DNA of 64,000 bases from an uncultured delta proteobacterium (lineage in GTDB: Bacteria; Myxococcota_A; Polyangia; Polyangiales; Polyangiaceae), in assembly GCA_903892415.1 (NCBI GenBank), contig CAITIQ010000369.1, forward strand, positions 84,160 through 148,159. Reading direction: 5' to 3'. The notes beneath the pieces were generated by a model. It ran no database searches, was not told the origin of the DNA, and was given only the letters and a program-made list of their open reading frames with translations. How positions within the stretch are numbered: the first letter of the stretch is position 1; the number at the start of each line of letters is the position of its first letter. Positions 16,251-24,770 of this stretch are shown here, in pieces. The translations under genes were made by a program, and so were the position numbers.

Positions 16251-17306
16251 ATGTCCGAAGGGAAGAATCTGGTCGGCGTCGATATCGGGACGAGTTCGAT
16301 CAAAGTCTGTCAGCTCAAGGACACCCGCAAAGGCCCGCGGTTGGTCAAACTCGGGTACACCCCGCTTCCTCGCCAGACGATTGTTGACGGTCACATCCTC
16401 AACGCCTCCGCGGTCGTGGAGGCGCTGAATCGCGTCTTCACCGAGGCGAAGATCAAGGACCGCGACGTTGCGTTGAGCATCAGCGGGCAAGCGGTGATCA
16501 TTCGAAAGATCACCGTGCCGATGATGACCCCCGCGGAGTTGGATGAGCAAATCCAGTGGGAGGCCGAGCAGCACATTCCCTTCGACATCAAAGACGTTCA
16601 CGTCGACTACGAAGTGCTCCGCCGCAGGCCAGAGGCCGGCCAGATGGACTTGCTCCTGGTGGCAGCCAAACGCGAAGAGGTCGCCGACTACACGGACATT
16701 GCTCGCCAAGCGAAGCTACGACCGGTGGTCGTCGATATCGACGCGTTCACGGTGCAGAACATCTTCGAGTTCAACCGTGGTTTGCCGCCCGACCAGACGT
16801 TCGCGATCATCAACGTCGGCGCGAGTCTTGCCAGCATCAACATCATTTCCAAAGAGGCCAGCGCCTTCACCCGCGACATCGCCAACGGCGGAAACTACAT
16901 CAGCGAGCAGATTCAGAAGCAACTCGGCGTTCCGTTTGAACAAGCCGAGGAATTCAAAGTCATGGTCTCGGCTGGCACCAGTCCCAACCCGCAGATCGGT
17001 TCAATCATCGACACCGTGTGCGACAGCATTGCTGGCGAGATTCAACGCAGCCTCGACTTCTTTCACGCCACGAGCGGCGAGCCGGAGATGCACCGCATTT
17101 TTCTAACGGGTGGCTCGTCGAACCTGCCGCAGTTGATGAACGCCATCGGCCGGCGTGCGCGCGTGGGCGTTGAACTCATCCCGCCACTGGAACGGATTCC
17201 GATTGAGGGCAAAGATGTAAACCCTCAATTGCTTCAAGCACGCGCAGCCCAACTGTGCGTCGCATTGGGTCTTTCGATGCGTAAGGACCGGGAGCGTCGC
17301 CTGTGA
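16251..17306 (+). CDS. pilM: Type IV pilus assembly protein PilM
   Basis: PilM is a cytoplasmic actin-like ATPase that binds the N-terminal tail of PilN and links the inner-membrane alignment complex to the pilus machine. The 351-residue product shows the actin-fold phosphate 1 motif GVDIGTSSIKVCQL, the phosphate 2 region INVGASLASINI and the adenosine motif FLTGGSSNLPQLM. A GAGGAAG ribosome-binding site precedes the ATG. It is the first gene of pilMNOPQ. The stop overlaps the GTG of pilN by 4 bp. Confidence 0.97.
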   Translation: MSEGKNLVGVDIGTSSIKVCQLKDTRKGPRLVKLGYTPLPRQTIVDGHILNASAVVEALNRVFTEAKIKDRDVALSISGQAVIIRKITVPMMTPAELDEQIQWEAEQHIPFDIKDVHVDYEVLRRRPEAGQMDLLLVAAKREEVADYTDIARQAKLRPVVVDIDAFTVQNIFEFNRGLPPDQTFAIINVGASLASINIISKEASAFTRDIANGGNYISEQIQKQLGVPFEQAEEFKVMVSAGTSPNPQIGSIIDTVCDSIAGEIQRSLDFFHATSGEPEMHRIFLTGGSSNLPQLMNAIGRRARVGVELIPPLERIPIEGKDVNPQLLQARAAQLCVALGLSMRKDRERRL

Positions 17307-17971
17307 TTCGTGTCAATTTATTACCCCAGAAAAAACGTGCTGAGCGTTCAGCCGGTGGTGCCGTCGAGAGCTCTGGCGGTCAGCGCTGGCTCTTGGTCGT
17401 ACTCGGCGTCGTCCTGCTGGAGATCATTGGCTTCTTGTTCTTTCACCAAACGAAGACCAAGGACCTACAGACCCAGGCGTCAAAAAATGCCGAGCTCGAC
17501 GGGCAGATCGCAACGATCCGCCAGCTCGTCGTTCAGCACGAGCAGGTCAAGAAAGACCTTCTTTTGCTGAAGGACCGTGAACAGGCCATTCAGAAGCTCG
17601 AAGGAGCGAGGACGGGTCCCACCGCCGCGATGCTCGAGCTATCGAGGATGTTGACCCCAGGCAAGGGGCCCACCGTCGATCCGGACCGCTTCCAACAGCA
17701 GACCAAGAACAACCCACTGCAGGCGATCAACCCTGGGTGGGACCCGCATCGCGTGTGGCTTGGGAGCTTCAAAGAGAAGGGCCGCGTGGTCGAAGTGACC
17801 GGCTTTGCCCGCGACTCGACCGATGTTTCGGAACTCGCCTACAGGCTGAAGGCCTCCTCCTACTTCTACGACGTCAAACTGTTGCCGGGTCGCAAAGACG
17901 CGGCGGGTTCCAAGTCGGCGGAAAATGTCTCGGTTGTCGCGTTTGGCATGCAATTGAAGGTGAGGTACTGA
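17303..17971 (+). CDS. pilN: Type IV pilus assembly protein PilN
   Basis: This is a bitopic inner-membrane protein. The conserved PilM-binding motif MIRVNLLPQKKR is at the very N-terminus, one transmembrane segment is at about residues 32-50 (WLLVVLGVVLLEIIGFLFF), and a periplasmic coiled coil leads into a ferredoxin-like domain. PilN dimerises with PilO and helps connect PilM to PilP. It starts at GTG overlapping the pilM stop (GTGA). Its 222 residues are slightly longer than many PilN proteins because of an insertion around residues 105-150. Confidence 0.96.
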   Translation: MIRVNLLPQKKRAERSAGGAVESSGGQRWLLVVLGVVLLEIIGFLFFHQTKTKDLQTQASKNAELDGQIATIRQLVVQHEQVKKDLLLLKDREQAIQKLEGARTGPTAAMLELSRMLTPGKGPTVDPDRFQQQTKNNPLQAINPGWDPHRVWLGSFKEKGRVVEVTGFARDSTDVSELAYRLKASSYFYDVKLLPGRKDAAGSKSAENVSVVAFGMQLKVRY

Positions 17972-17972
17972 C

Positions 17973-18590
17973 ATGGCCCCGCGAGCACCGGGAAGCCCTC
18001 TCGGGCGACTATCCATCTCCGCAAAGATCGTCGTGGGCTTGCTGTTGGCAGGCATCGTGGCGGCGGTCTACCTCGTCGTCTTCTTTGCCGACGTAGACGG
18101 ACAAATCTCTCAGGCGATTGCCTCTGAGCAGACGTTGCGCGGCGACCTTCAGAAGGCCGAAGAAGCCAAGATTGCGTATCAGCGCGATCTCGAGGACAAG
18201 ACGCGAAGGCAGCAGCTAGAGCGTGAGCAACGCAAAGTCCTGCCGGATGAAGCTGAGACTCCGTCCTTTCTTGCTGCGGTCCAGGGCGTTGCAACGACCA
18301 GTGGCGTATCGCTGTCCTCGTATCAGCCCCAAGACGAGGTGATGGACGAGTATTACATCCGCGTCCCCATGTCGTTGACCTTCGTCGGTCGATTCCATCA
18401 GGTGGCCCGGTTTCTGTTCGGGGTTGGTCAGCTGGATCGAGTGATCAACATCGAGGACATTCAGATCACCCAAACGACCGATCCGGTAACACGTGAAGTA
18501 ATGCTTGAAGTGAAGTGCCTCGCAACCGCATTCCGAGCCAAAAAGGCTGGCGAAACTGGCGGTTCAAAGGCAGGTCGGGGAAGAAAATGA
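17973..18590 (+). CDS. pilO: Type IV pilus assembly protein PilO
   Basis: A 205-residue inner-membrane partner of PilN. It has a short cytoplasmic N-terminus, a transmembrane helix (IVVGLLLAGIVAAVYLVVFFA), a long coiled coil (residues ~50-90) and a C-terminal ferredoxin-like domain (RVPMSLTFVGRFHQVARFLF), the usual PilO layout. It begins 1 bp after the pilN stop and its own stop overlaps pilP (ATGA), so translation is coupled along the operon. The tail (AKKAGETGGSKAGRGRK) is basic and probably disordered. Confidence 0.96.
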   Translation: MAPRAPGSPLGRLSISAKIVVGLLLAGIVAAVYLVVFFADVDGQISQAIASEQTLRGDLQKAEEAKIAYQRDLEDKTRRQQLEREQRKVLPDEAETPSFLAAVQGVATTSGVSLSSYQPQDEVMDEYYIRVPMSLTFVGRFHQVARFLFGVGQLDRVINIEDIQITQTTDPVTREVMLEVKCLATAFRAKKAGETGGSKAGRGRK

Positions 18591-19276
18591 AACAGCTCAA
18601 CCTTCGGTGGAAGCGTCTTGCGCTCGCGGTCCTGATCGCTGTGCCTTTGGGCTTGATCGCCTGTGAAGACGAGGCACCTCCTGCTCCTCCCTCGGCGCCC
18701 GCGCAACCTGGTGCACCTGCGGAAGGAAGTCCCGAGGCCGCGCAGAGCGCTAGCGCTGGACCATCCGATCTGCCGCCTCTACCCGTGGCGGATTTCGCTG
18801 AGCGTGACTTCCAGGAATCTCCGGCGAATCGTGATCCCTTCAAGAACTTCACCGAGCAGTTCGATGCGCCCCTGCCGGAAAATGCGCCTAGCGACAAGCA
18901 AGAGGTCTTGGTTGGCAAGTACGCCCTCGAGGAGTTGAAGATCGTCGGCATCGTTACTGGCACGGTCGCTCGAGTTCTCGTGCAAGATCCCACCGGGCTG
19001 GGTTGGGTCTTGCGAGTTGGGGACTTCGTGGGTCGCGAGGAGGGTGTGCGCGGCGGTCAGGGGACGACGATTCCTGTGCACTGGCGACTGGATCGGATCC
19101 GACAGAATGACGTCGTGTTCATTCGCGAGAGTCCGGACCCCTCGACCCCGGCGACCACGCGCGTGATCTCGATGCGGAGTCCCGATGAGCTGAAGCAGGA
19201 GATTCGTACCGGCATTCGCGGTACGCGGCCTGATGAAGCCCCGCCCGCTTCGAGCGCGGGGGCATCGAAGGGCTGA
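18587..19276 (+). CDS. pilP: Type IV pilus lipoprotein PilP
   Basis: PilP is an inner-membrane lipoprotein that bridges PilN/PilO to the PilQ secretin. The product has 229 residues from the ATG overlapping the pilO stop. Its signal peptide has a lipobox ending at Cys22 (GLIAC), then a Pro/Ala-rich linker, the SPANRDPFKNF motif that contacts PilNO, and a beta-sandwich domain (LEELKIVGIVTG, ARVLVQDPTGLGWVLRVGDFVG). A longer start at 18515 would hide the signal peptide and is rejected. A strong hairpin follows the gene. Confidence 0.96.
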   Translation: MKQLNLRWKRLALAVLIAVPLGLIACEDEAPPAPPSAPAQPGAPAEGSPEAAQSASAGPSDLPPLPVADFAERDFQESPANRDPFKNFTEQFDAPLPENAPSDKQEVLVGKYALEELKIVGIVTGTVARVLVQDPTGLGWVLRVGDFVGREEGVRGGQGTTIPVHWRLDRIRQNDVVFIRESPDPSTPATTRVISMRSPDELKQEIRTGIRGTRPDEAPPASSAGASKG

Positions 19277-19288
19277 ACCGCAACGAAG

Positions 19289-19332
19289 GTAGAACGAGAC
19301 CAGCCGCCTTTTGGCGGCTGGTCTCGTTCTAC
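19289..19332 (+). terminator. Strong hairpin between pilP and pilQ
   Basis: A perfect 20-bp inverted repeat with a TTTT loop (left arm 19289-19308, right arm 19313-19332; core AGAACGAGACCAGCCGCC) lies 12 bp after pilP. No T-tract follows the stem, so it could act as a partial terminator, an mRNA-stabilising element or a processing site rather than a full intrinsic terminator. Confidence 0.75.
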
Positions 19333-19437
19333 GCTTCTACGCATTCGAGCGAACCGCTCGCTAGAAGCTGCAAGTGGCTCAGGATCAGCACCGAAAATTG
19401 GGCCCGAAATGAGTTGGGGTCCTAGCATCGACTGGCA

Positions 19438-21849
19438 ATGAAAAGCCCTACCAAAAGTTGGGCCGGCGGTGCGAGTGAGCCGGCCGCTCCAGGAAGCCCC
19501 AATACGGGCGCTTCGGGGAGCGCTCTCGTAAGAGCGAGTGCGGTCCTGAGAAGGCGCGCCCGGTTTCGAACACTCGTCGTCGGATGGAGCGTGTGGGTTC
19601 TCTCCACGTTCCTGTCCCTACCCGCGTTTGCCCAACAAGCGACGCTGAAAGTAACTGACATCGCTCTTAGCGCGCCTAAGGTCGGAGCCGCCCGCATCGT
19701 TATCAAGACGAGCGGGACCTCGACCTACACGGCTCGGGTCGCTGAAGGTGGAAAGCGCATCATTCTCGACCTGCCCGAGAGCGTGGTGTCTGGTGCTCCC
19801 TCGGCGATCGTCGAAGGCAACGCTGTGGTCTCTGGCGTGATGACGCAGTCCTTCGCGGATCCTGCGGTAACGCGCGTGTTGATCCAGCTGGCTCACAACG
19901 CCTCTTACTCGATTCGTCGGGATGACGACGGCCTCGTAGTGGAGTTGGTCTCTGCCGACAAAACAGGGCCGCTCGCCAATGAGGTGAAGGCTCCCGCCGA
20001 GGTCGCCAAAGAGGAAAGCAAGGGCGCCGCGTCGATTCGTGACGTGCGCTATAGCTTCGCTTCGAACCGCGATCGCGTCGTGATCGAGATCGACAAGGAC
20101 GCCAAGTTCAGCGAGAGCTCGAACAAGGGGAAGTTGCGCATCCAGGTCGATGCCCGTATGCCCAAGTCGCTTGAACGCACACTTGATGTTTCGGCCTTTG
20201 GTGGCGCGGTTACATCTGTTTCGTCCTTCCGCGACAAAGCGAACCCTGGCAAGGTCATCATCGAGATCGACAGTCTCCCTGGGGCCAAGCATCAGGTAAC
20301 GCGTGAAGGCACGCAGCTCGTCTGTACCATCGCCAAAAACGGCTTTGAGTCGAGCGAGAGTGGTAAGGGCCAGGATGGCGGCGCTGCTCGGAAGACCAAG
20401 ACGGTCGCTCGCGAGGCTGCCTACGACCTTCCCAGCGTCGAAACGAGCATCGGTGACGTCACCGAGGTCGAACCCGACCAGGCCGACGCCTTCCTGCCTG
20501 GAATGGCCGGTCAAGTGCAGAACAATACCGACCCAACCAAGGCGGCGAGCGGTGGTCGACGGCTGGACCTCGACCTAAAGGACGCTGACATTCACGACGT
20601 GCTTCGTCTGCTCGCAGACGTCGGTCGCATCAACGTGATTACAGCGGACAACGTGACGGGCTCCGTCACCATTCGCATGCGCAACGTGCCGTGGGATCAA
20701 GCTCTCGAGACGGTGCTTCAGGCCAAGGGGCTGGGCATGGTTCGAAAGGGAAACCTCGTCCGTGTTGCGCTCTTGGCGGAGCTGAACAAAGAACGAGAAC
20801 TCGCCTTGGCTCGGCGTCAGAGCGAGTTTCAGTTAGCTCCGCTCGAGACACGCTTGATTCCGGTCAGCTACGCGAGCGCCACGGACATGGTACAGCGCGG
20901 TGGGGAGTTGCTCTCTCCTCGTGGGACACTTTCGGTCGATGCGCGAACGAACGTCATCATCGCGCGAGACGTGACTGGCAACCTCAACCAAATCGAGGAG
21001 CTTGTTCGGGCGCTCGACACTCAAACACCACAGGTCCTCATCGAAGCTCGCATCGTGGAAGCCTCCAGTCGCTTCAATCGCGAACTCGGTATTCAATGGG
21101 GTGGCGGGTCCTTGCTCGGCCAGTCGACCGGCGTGGATACGGGGCTCGCGTTCCCCAACTCGGTTGGCATCTTCGGCGCTTCAGATGATGCCGCCGCCCC
21201 CACCGACGGCCTTTCACCGACCCAGAACGCAGTCAGTAGCCCCAACTTTGCCGTCAACCTCCCGGCCGCAACAGGAGCTGGTACCGGTGGCGCGCTCGGC
21301 TTCACGTTCGGGTCGATCAACAACCTATTCAACCTGAGCGTCAGGCTCTCGGCCGCCGAATCGAGCGGTATGGTGCGCATCGTTTCGAGCCCTCGCGTGC
21401 TCACCCTGGACAACAAGCAAGCTCGTATCTCGCAAGGTACGTTGATTCCGTTTTCTCAGGTTAGCGCTCAGGGTGTCCAAACGGTCTTCCAAGAGGCAAA
21501 ACTGCAGCTGCTAGTGAAGCCGCACGTGACCGCCGACGGTAGCGTTTCGCTTGAGGTGAAGATCAACCGAGACGAACCCGACTTCGGTAACCGTGGTGCT
21601 CGTGGTGACCCGACTATCCTCAAGCGCGACGTCGAGACCGAGCTTTTGGTCCAAGACGGTCACACGGCGGTCATCGGCGGTATCTACACGCGAAACGCGT
21701 CGCGGAGCCTCTCGCAGGTTCCGGTGTTGGGCGACATCCCGATTCTCGGGGTGCTCTTCCAGAAGCGCCAAACGAGCGACCAACGCTCCGAGCTCGTGAT
21801 CTTCATCACTCCCCGGATCGTGAATCGCGCCGAGTCCCTGGGCCGCTAA
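19438..21849 (+). CDS. pilQ: Type IV pilus secretin PilQ
   Basis: PilQ forms the outer-membrane channel through which the pilus passes. The 803-residue precursor has a long N-terminal signal (hydrophobic core VVGWSVWVLSTFLSLPAFA, cleavage after AFA). An AMIN domain at about 65-165 and a second AMIN-like domain at 195-300 bind peptidoglycan. A linker, the STN/N0 domain (LKDADIHDVLRLLADVGRINVI) and an N1 domain follow, then the secretin core ending with VPVLGDIPILGVLFQ and ELVIFITPRIV. It is the last gene of the cluster and is followed by a canonical terminator. Confidence 0.97.
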   Translation: MKSPTKSWAGGASEPAAPGSPNTGASGSALVRASAVLRRRARFRTLVVGWSVWVLSTFLSLPAFAQQATLKVTDIALSAPKVGAARIVIKTSGTSTYTARVAEGGKRIILDLPESVVSGAPSAIVEGNAVVSGVMTQSFADPAVTRVLIQLAHNASYSIRRDDDGLVVELVSADKTGPLANEVKAPAEVAKEESKGAASIRDVRYSFASNRDRVVIEIDKDAKFSESSNKGKLRIQVDARMPKSLERTLDVSAFGGAVTSVSSFRDKANPGKVIIEIDSLPGAKHQVTREGTQLVCTIAKNGFESSESGKGQDGGAARKTKTVAREAAYDLPSVETSIGDVTEVEPDQADAFLPGMAGQVQNNTDPTKAASGGRRLDLDLKDADIHDVLRLLADVGRINVITADNVTGSVTIRMRNVPWDQALETVLQAKGLGMVRKGNLVRVALLAELNKERELALARRQSEFQLAPLETRLIPVSYASATDMVQRGGELLSPRGTLSVDARTNVIIARDVTGNLNQIEELVRALDTQTPQVLIEARIVEASSRFNRELGIQWGGGSLLGQSTGVDTGLAFPNSVGIFGASDDAAAPTDGLSPTQNAVSSPNFAVNLPAATGAGTGGALGFTFGSINNLFNLSVRLSAAESSGMVRIVSSPRVLTLDNKQARISQGTLIPFSQVSAQGVQTVFQEAKLQLLVKPHVTADGSVSLEVKINRDEPDFGNRGARGDPTILKRDVETELLVQDGHTAVIGGIYTRNASRSLSQVPVLGDIPILGVLFQKRQTSDQRSELVIFITPRIVNRAESLGR

Positions 21850-21868
21850 GGTTCACGGAGCGGTCTCA

Positions 21869-21900
21869 AGAAAAGGCGGGCCTTGCGGCTCGCCTTTTCT
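21869..21900 (+). terminator. Rho-independent terminator after pilQ
   Basis: A 14-bp stem with one G-T wobble (AGAAAAGGCGGGCC / GGCTCGCCTTTTCT, loop TTGC) is followed by CTCTTT. It lies 20 bp after the pilQ stop and separates the pilus operon from prfC. Confidence 0.88.
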
Positions 21901-21944
21901 CTCTTTGTGCGAGCGTGCTAGTGTCGCGCGCCTTTCGAGCCAAT

Positions 21945-23552
21945 ATGCAGAGCCCCGATATCCGTCGCGAAGCGTTGAAGCGCAAGACGTTCGCGATCAT
22001 CTCCCACCCCGATGCGGGCAAAACAACTCTCACTGAGAAGCTGTTGCTTTACGGAGGTGCGATTCAGCTCGCTGGCGCAGTCAAAGCAAAGAAGGCTCGT
22101 GCGCACGCCGTCAGCGATTGGATGGAGATGGAGCGTGAGCGCGGCATCTCGATCGTCTCGAGCGTGCTGCAGTTCCCCTACGATGGTCGGCTGCTCAACC
22201 TGGTTGACACTCCAGGTCACGCTGACTTCAGCGAAGATACCTACCGCGCGATCGTCGCGACTGATGCGGCGGTCATGCTGCTCGACTCGGCGAAGGGCGT
22301 CGAGGCCCAGACGCGCAAACTCTTCCGCGTCTGCAAGATGCGAAAGATGCCCATCTTCACCTTCGTGAACAAGATGGACCGCCCCAGTCGGGATCCTTTC
22401 GACATCGTTGGTGAGGTCGAAGAAGTGCTTGGGATTGGTGTCTACCCAATGACCTGGCCGATCATTGAGAGCGGCAAGTTTCGAGGTGTCTACCACCGAA
22501 TCGAGAAGCGAGTTTTTCTGTTTGATCAGGTGGCGCACGGTGCTGAGAAGGCTCCGGAGCGTGTCTTTCGCCTGGAAGACGAGGCGCTGCTCGCCGAGCT
22601 GGAACCAGCGACGATCAAATCGCTGCTTTCCGAGCTTGAGCTCTTGGACGCGGCAGGTGACGCCCTCGACGAGGGGCGCTTGGCCCGTGGCGAGGTCACG
22701 CCAATGTTCTTTGGCAGCGCTCTAACCAACTTCGGTTTGCCGCAGTTCCTGGATGCCTTCGTTTCGATGATGCCGCTGCCAGCGCCTCGGCACAGTGACA
22801 AAGGCGAGATCCCCCCGGATGACACACGCTTCTCGGCGTTCGTATTCAAGATCCAGGCAAACATGGACCGCGCACACCGAGACCGCATGGCTTTCCTGCG
22901 TGTTTGCTCCGGCAAGTATGAGCGCGGAATGAAGCTCTCGCACGTCCGACTCGGGCGGGAGATTCGCCTGTCGAACCCAACCCAGTTCTTGGCGCAAGAT
23001 CGCAGTGTGGTCGATGACGGTTTTGCGGGAGACATCATCGGCGTGTTCGATCCTGGCATCTTCCTGATCGGAGACACGCTCACCGACGGGGGGGCCTTCA
23101 ACTATGACGCGTTGCCCCAGTTCCCACCGGAGCACTTCGGGCGAGTGGTGATGCTCGACCCGATGAAGCGCAAGCAGCTGAAAAAGGGCTTGGACCAGCT
23201 CGCGCAAGAAGGGTCGATTCAGCTGTTCCGTCCGCCGGAGGGACGTGAAGGCGAGTCGATTGTCGGGGCCGTCGGTGAGCTGCAGTTCGACGTCGTAAAG
23301 CATCGCTTGCAGGCGGAGTACGGCGTGGATTGCCGCATGGAGCGAATGAGCTTTCAACTCGCGCGTTGGGTCGAAGGTGAAGAAGTTCCGCTCTCGCGGC
23401 TCGAGTCGCTGCTCTTTGGCTACGGCGCGCGCGACATTCACGGTGCCCCGGTGGTTCTGTTCAAAGGTGAGTGGCAGCTGGAGACATGCGCAAAGGCGTT
23501 TCCCAACTCCCGGTTCGTTGAATTGGGTTCCAGCGCACCCAAGGTCGAATGA
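21945..23552 (+). CDS. prfC: Peptide chain release factor 3
   Basis: This GTPase recycles release factors RF1 and RF2 from the ribosome after termination. From the ATG at 21945 it has 535 residues, the usual RF3 length. The G motifs are HPDAGKTT (G1), DTPGHADF (G3) and NKMDR (G4), and ERERGISI is in switch I. C-terminal RF3 domains include VGAVGELQFDVVKHRLQAEYGVD. A GTG at 21915 would add ten residues between the terminator and the conserved start and is less likely. The stop overlaps the ATG of the downstream aminotransferase-like gene. Confidence 0.96.
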   Translation: MQSPDIRREALKRKTFAIISHPDAGKTTLTEKLLLYGGAIQLAGAVKAKKARAHAVSDWMEMERERGISIVSSVLQFPYDGRLLNLVDTPGHADFSEDTYRAIVATDAAVMLLDSAKGVEAQTRKLFRVCKMRKMPIFTFVNKMDRPSRDPFDIVGEVEEVLGIGVYPMTWPIIESGKFRGVYHRIEKRVFLFDQVAHGAEKAPERVFRLEDEALLAELEPATIKSLLSELELLDAAGDALDEGRLARGEVTPMFFGSALTNFGLPQFLDAFVSMMPLPAPRHSDKGEIPPDDTRFSAFVFKIQANMDRAHRDRMAFLRVCSGKYERGMKLSHVRLGREIRLSNPTQFLAQDRSVVDDGFAGDIIGVFDPGIFLIGDTLTDGGAFNYDALPQFPPEHFGRVVMLDPMKRKQLKKGLDQLAQEGSIQLFRPPEGREGESIVGAVGELQFDVVKHRLQAEYGVDCRMERMSFQLARWVEGEEVPLSRLESLLFGYGARDIHGAPVVLFKGEWQLETCAKAFPNSRFVELGSSAPKVE

Positions 23553-24769
23553 ACTCCGCGCCACAGCTGTTTCCGAACGCACCTGAGCTGCGTCCGGTGA
23601 TGGGGAACCGCGATCTCTTTTCGGGGCTCGCGCCGCTCGTCTACATGAACCACGCGGGCATCTCTCCGCCGAGCATCCTGGTCAAGAAGGCCGTTAACAC
23701 GGCCTTGCTCGACTACGCGAAGCTCGGCGCTGGCGCTTTTCCGCATTGGATCGACCAGCGTCAACGGCTCAAGCAATCGCTCGCGCGCCTGATCGGCGCC
23801 GAGGAAAACGAGCTGGCGCTGATGTCCAACACCACCTTCGGCGTGATCGCCGTAGCTCAGTCGCTCGACTGGAAGGTCGGCGACGGGGTGATCGTCTTCG
23901 ACGGAGAATTTCCGGCGAACGTGACGCCGTGGCAAATGGCCGCACAAAAGTACTCGCTCGCACTCACCATGCTGGACGGTCGCCTCTACCTGCAGGATCA
24001 GGAAGCCGCGCTGCACCAGCTGGGCGAGGTGCTCAGGCGCGGTGGTGTTCGGCTCGTTGCGGTGAGCGCAGTGCAGTTTCAGACGGGCTTTCGCATGCCC
24101 CTCGCTGAGATGGCCTCGCTCTGCCATCAACACGGCGCGCTGCTATTCGTTGATGCGGTGCAGGCATGCGGAGTCGTTCCTATTGACGTTCGTAGTGCGC
24201 AGATCGACTTCCTCGCGAGTGGTTCGCACAAGTGGTTGATGGGCACCGAAGGGGCGGGATTCCTGTTCGCGTCGCAGTCAGCGTTCACGCACCTTGGCCG
24301 TTCGCTTTCTGGTTGGCTAAGCCACGAAGAACCCGTGGACTTCCTGTTCGAGGGCGCAGGTCACCTGCGCTACGACAAGCCCGTCCGCAACGAGCTTTCC
24401 TTCTTGGAGGTCGGCAACGTCAGCACAATCTCCTTCGCCGCGTTGGAGGCTGGGCTGTCTGCGCTTCAGCACATTGGTATCGAGGCCATATTCGCGCATG
24501 TGCAGCTTGTTCACGACGCGATTGAGAGCCGAGCAATTGAACTGGGCTATCGCTCGTTGCGCGCCAGCCAGCCGACTTCACGAAGTGGTTCGCTGTGTCT
24601 GCTTCCACCGGTGGGTAAAGACGTGCGGCTGATCCATCGTGGCATCGTTGCGCAAGGAGTAGCCTGCGCCGTACCCGATGGCGTGCTGCGTTTCTCGCCG
24701 CACTGGCCCAACGCGGTGGATGAAGCGGAGCAGGTCGTGCTGACGCTCGAGCACGTTCTCTCGCTTTGA
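23549..24769 (+). CDS. PLP-dependent class V aminotransferase-fold enzyme
   Basis: This 406-residue member of the aminotransferase class V/cysteine desulfurase superfamily carries the PLP-binding Lys in the SGSHKWLMG segment (the Schiff-base Lys). The FVDAVQACGVVPIDV segment carries the Asp that contacts the pyridine nitrogen, and VYMNHAGISPP is at the N-terminus. It lacks the flexible catalytic Cys loop of NifS/IscS, so it may be a racemase/epimerase-like or kynureninase-like member. The isopenicillin-N epimerase type is the usual automatic annotation, but the substrate is unknown. It is coupled to prfC by an ATGA overlap, unusual company for a metabolic enzyme. Confidence 0.85.
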   Translation: MNSAPQLFPNAPELRPVMGNRDLFSGLAPLVYMNHAGISPPSILVKKAVNTALLDYAKLGAGAFPHWIDQRQRLKQSLARLIGAEENELALMSNTTFGVIAVAQSLDWKVGDGVIVFDGEFPANVTPWQMAAQKYSLALTMLDGRLYLQDQEAALHQLGEVLRRGGVRLVAVSAVQFQTGFRMPLAEMASLCHQHGALLFVDAVQACGVVPIDVRSAQIDFLASGSHKWLMGTEGAGFLFASQSAFTHLGRSLSGWLSHEEPVDFLFEGAGHLRYDKPVRNELSFLEVGNVSTISFAALEAGLSALQHIGIEAIFAHVQLVHDAIESRAIELGYRSLRASQPTSRSGSLCLLPPVGKDVRLIHRGIVAQGVACAVPDGVLRFSPHWPNAVDEAEQVVLTLEHVLSL

Positions 24770-24770
24770 G

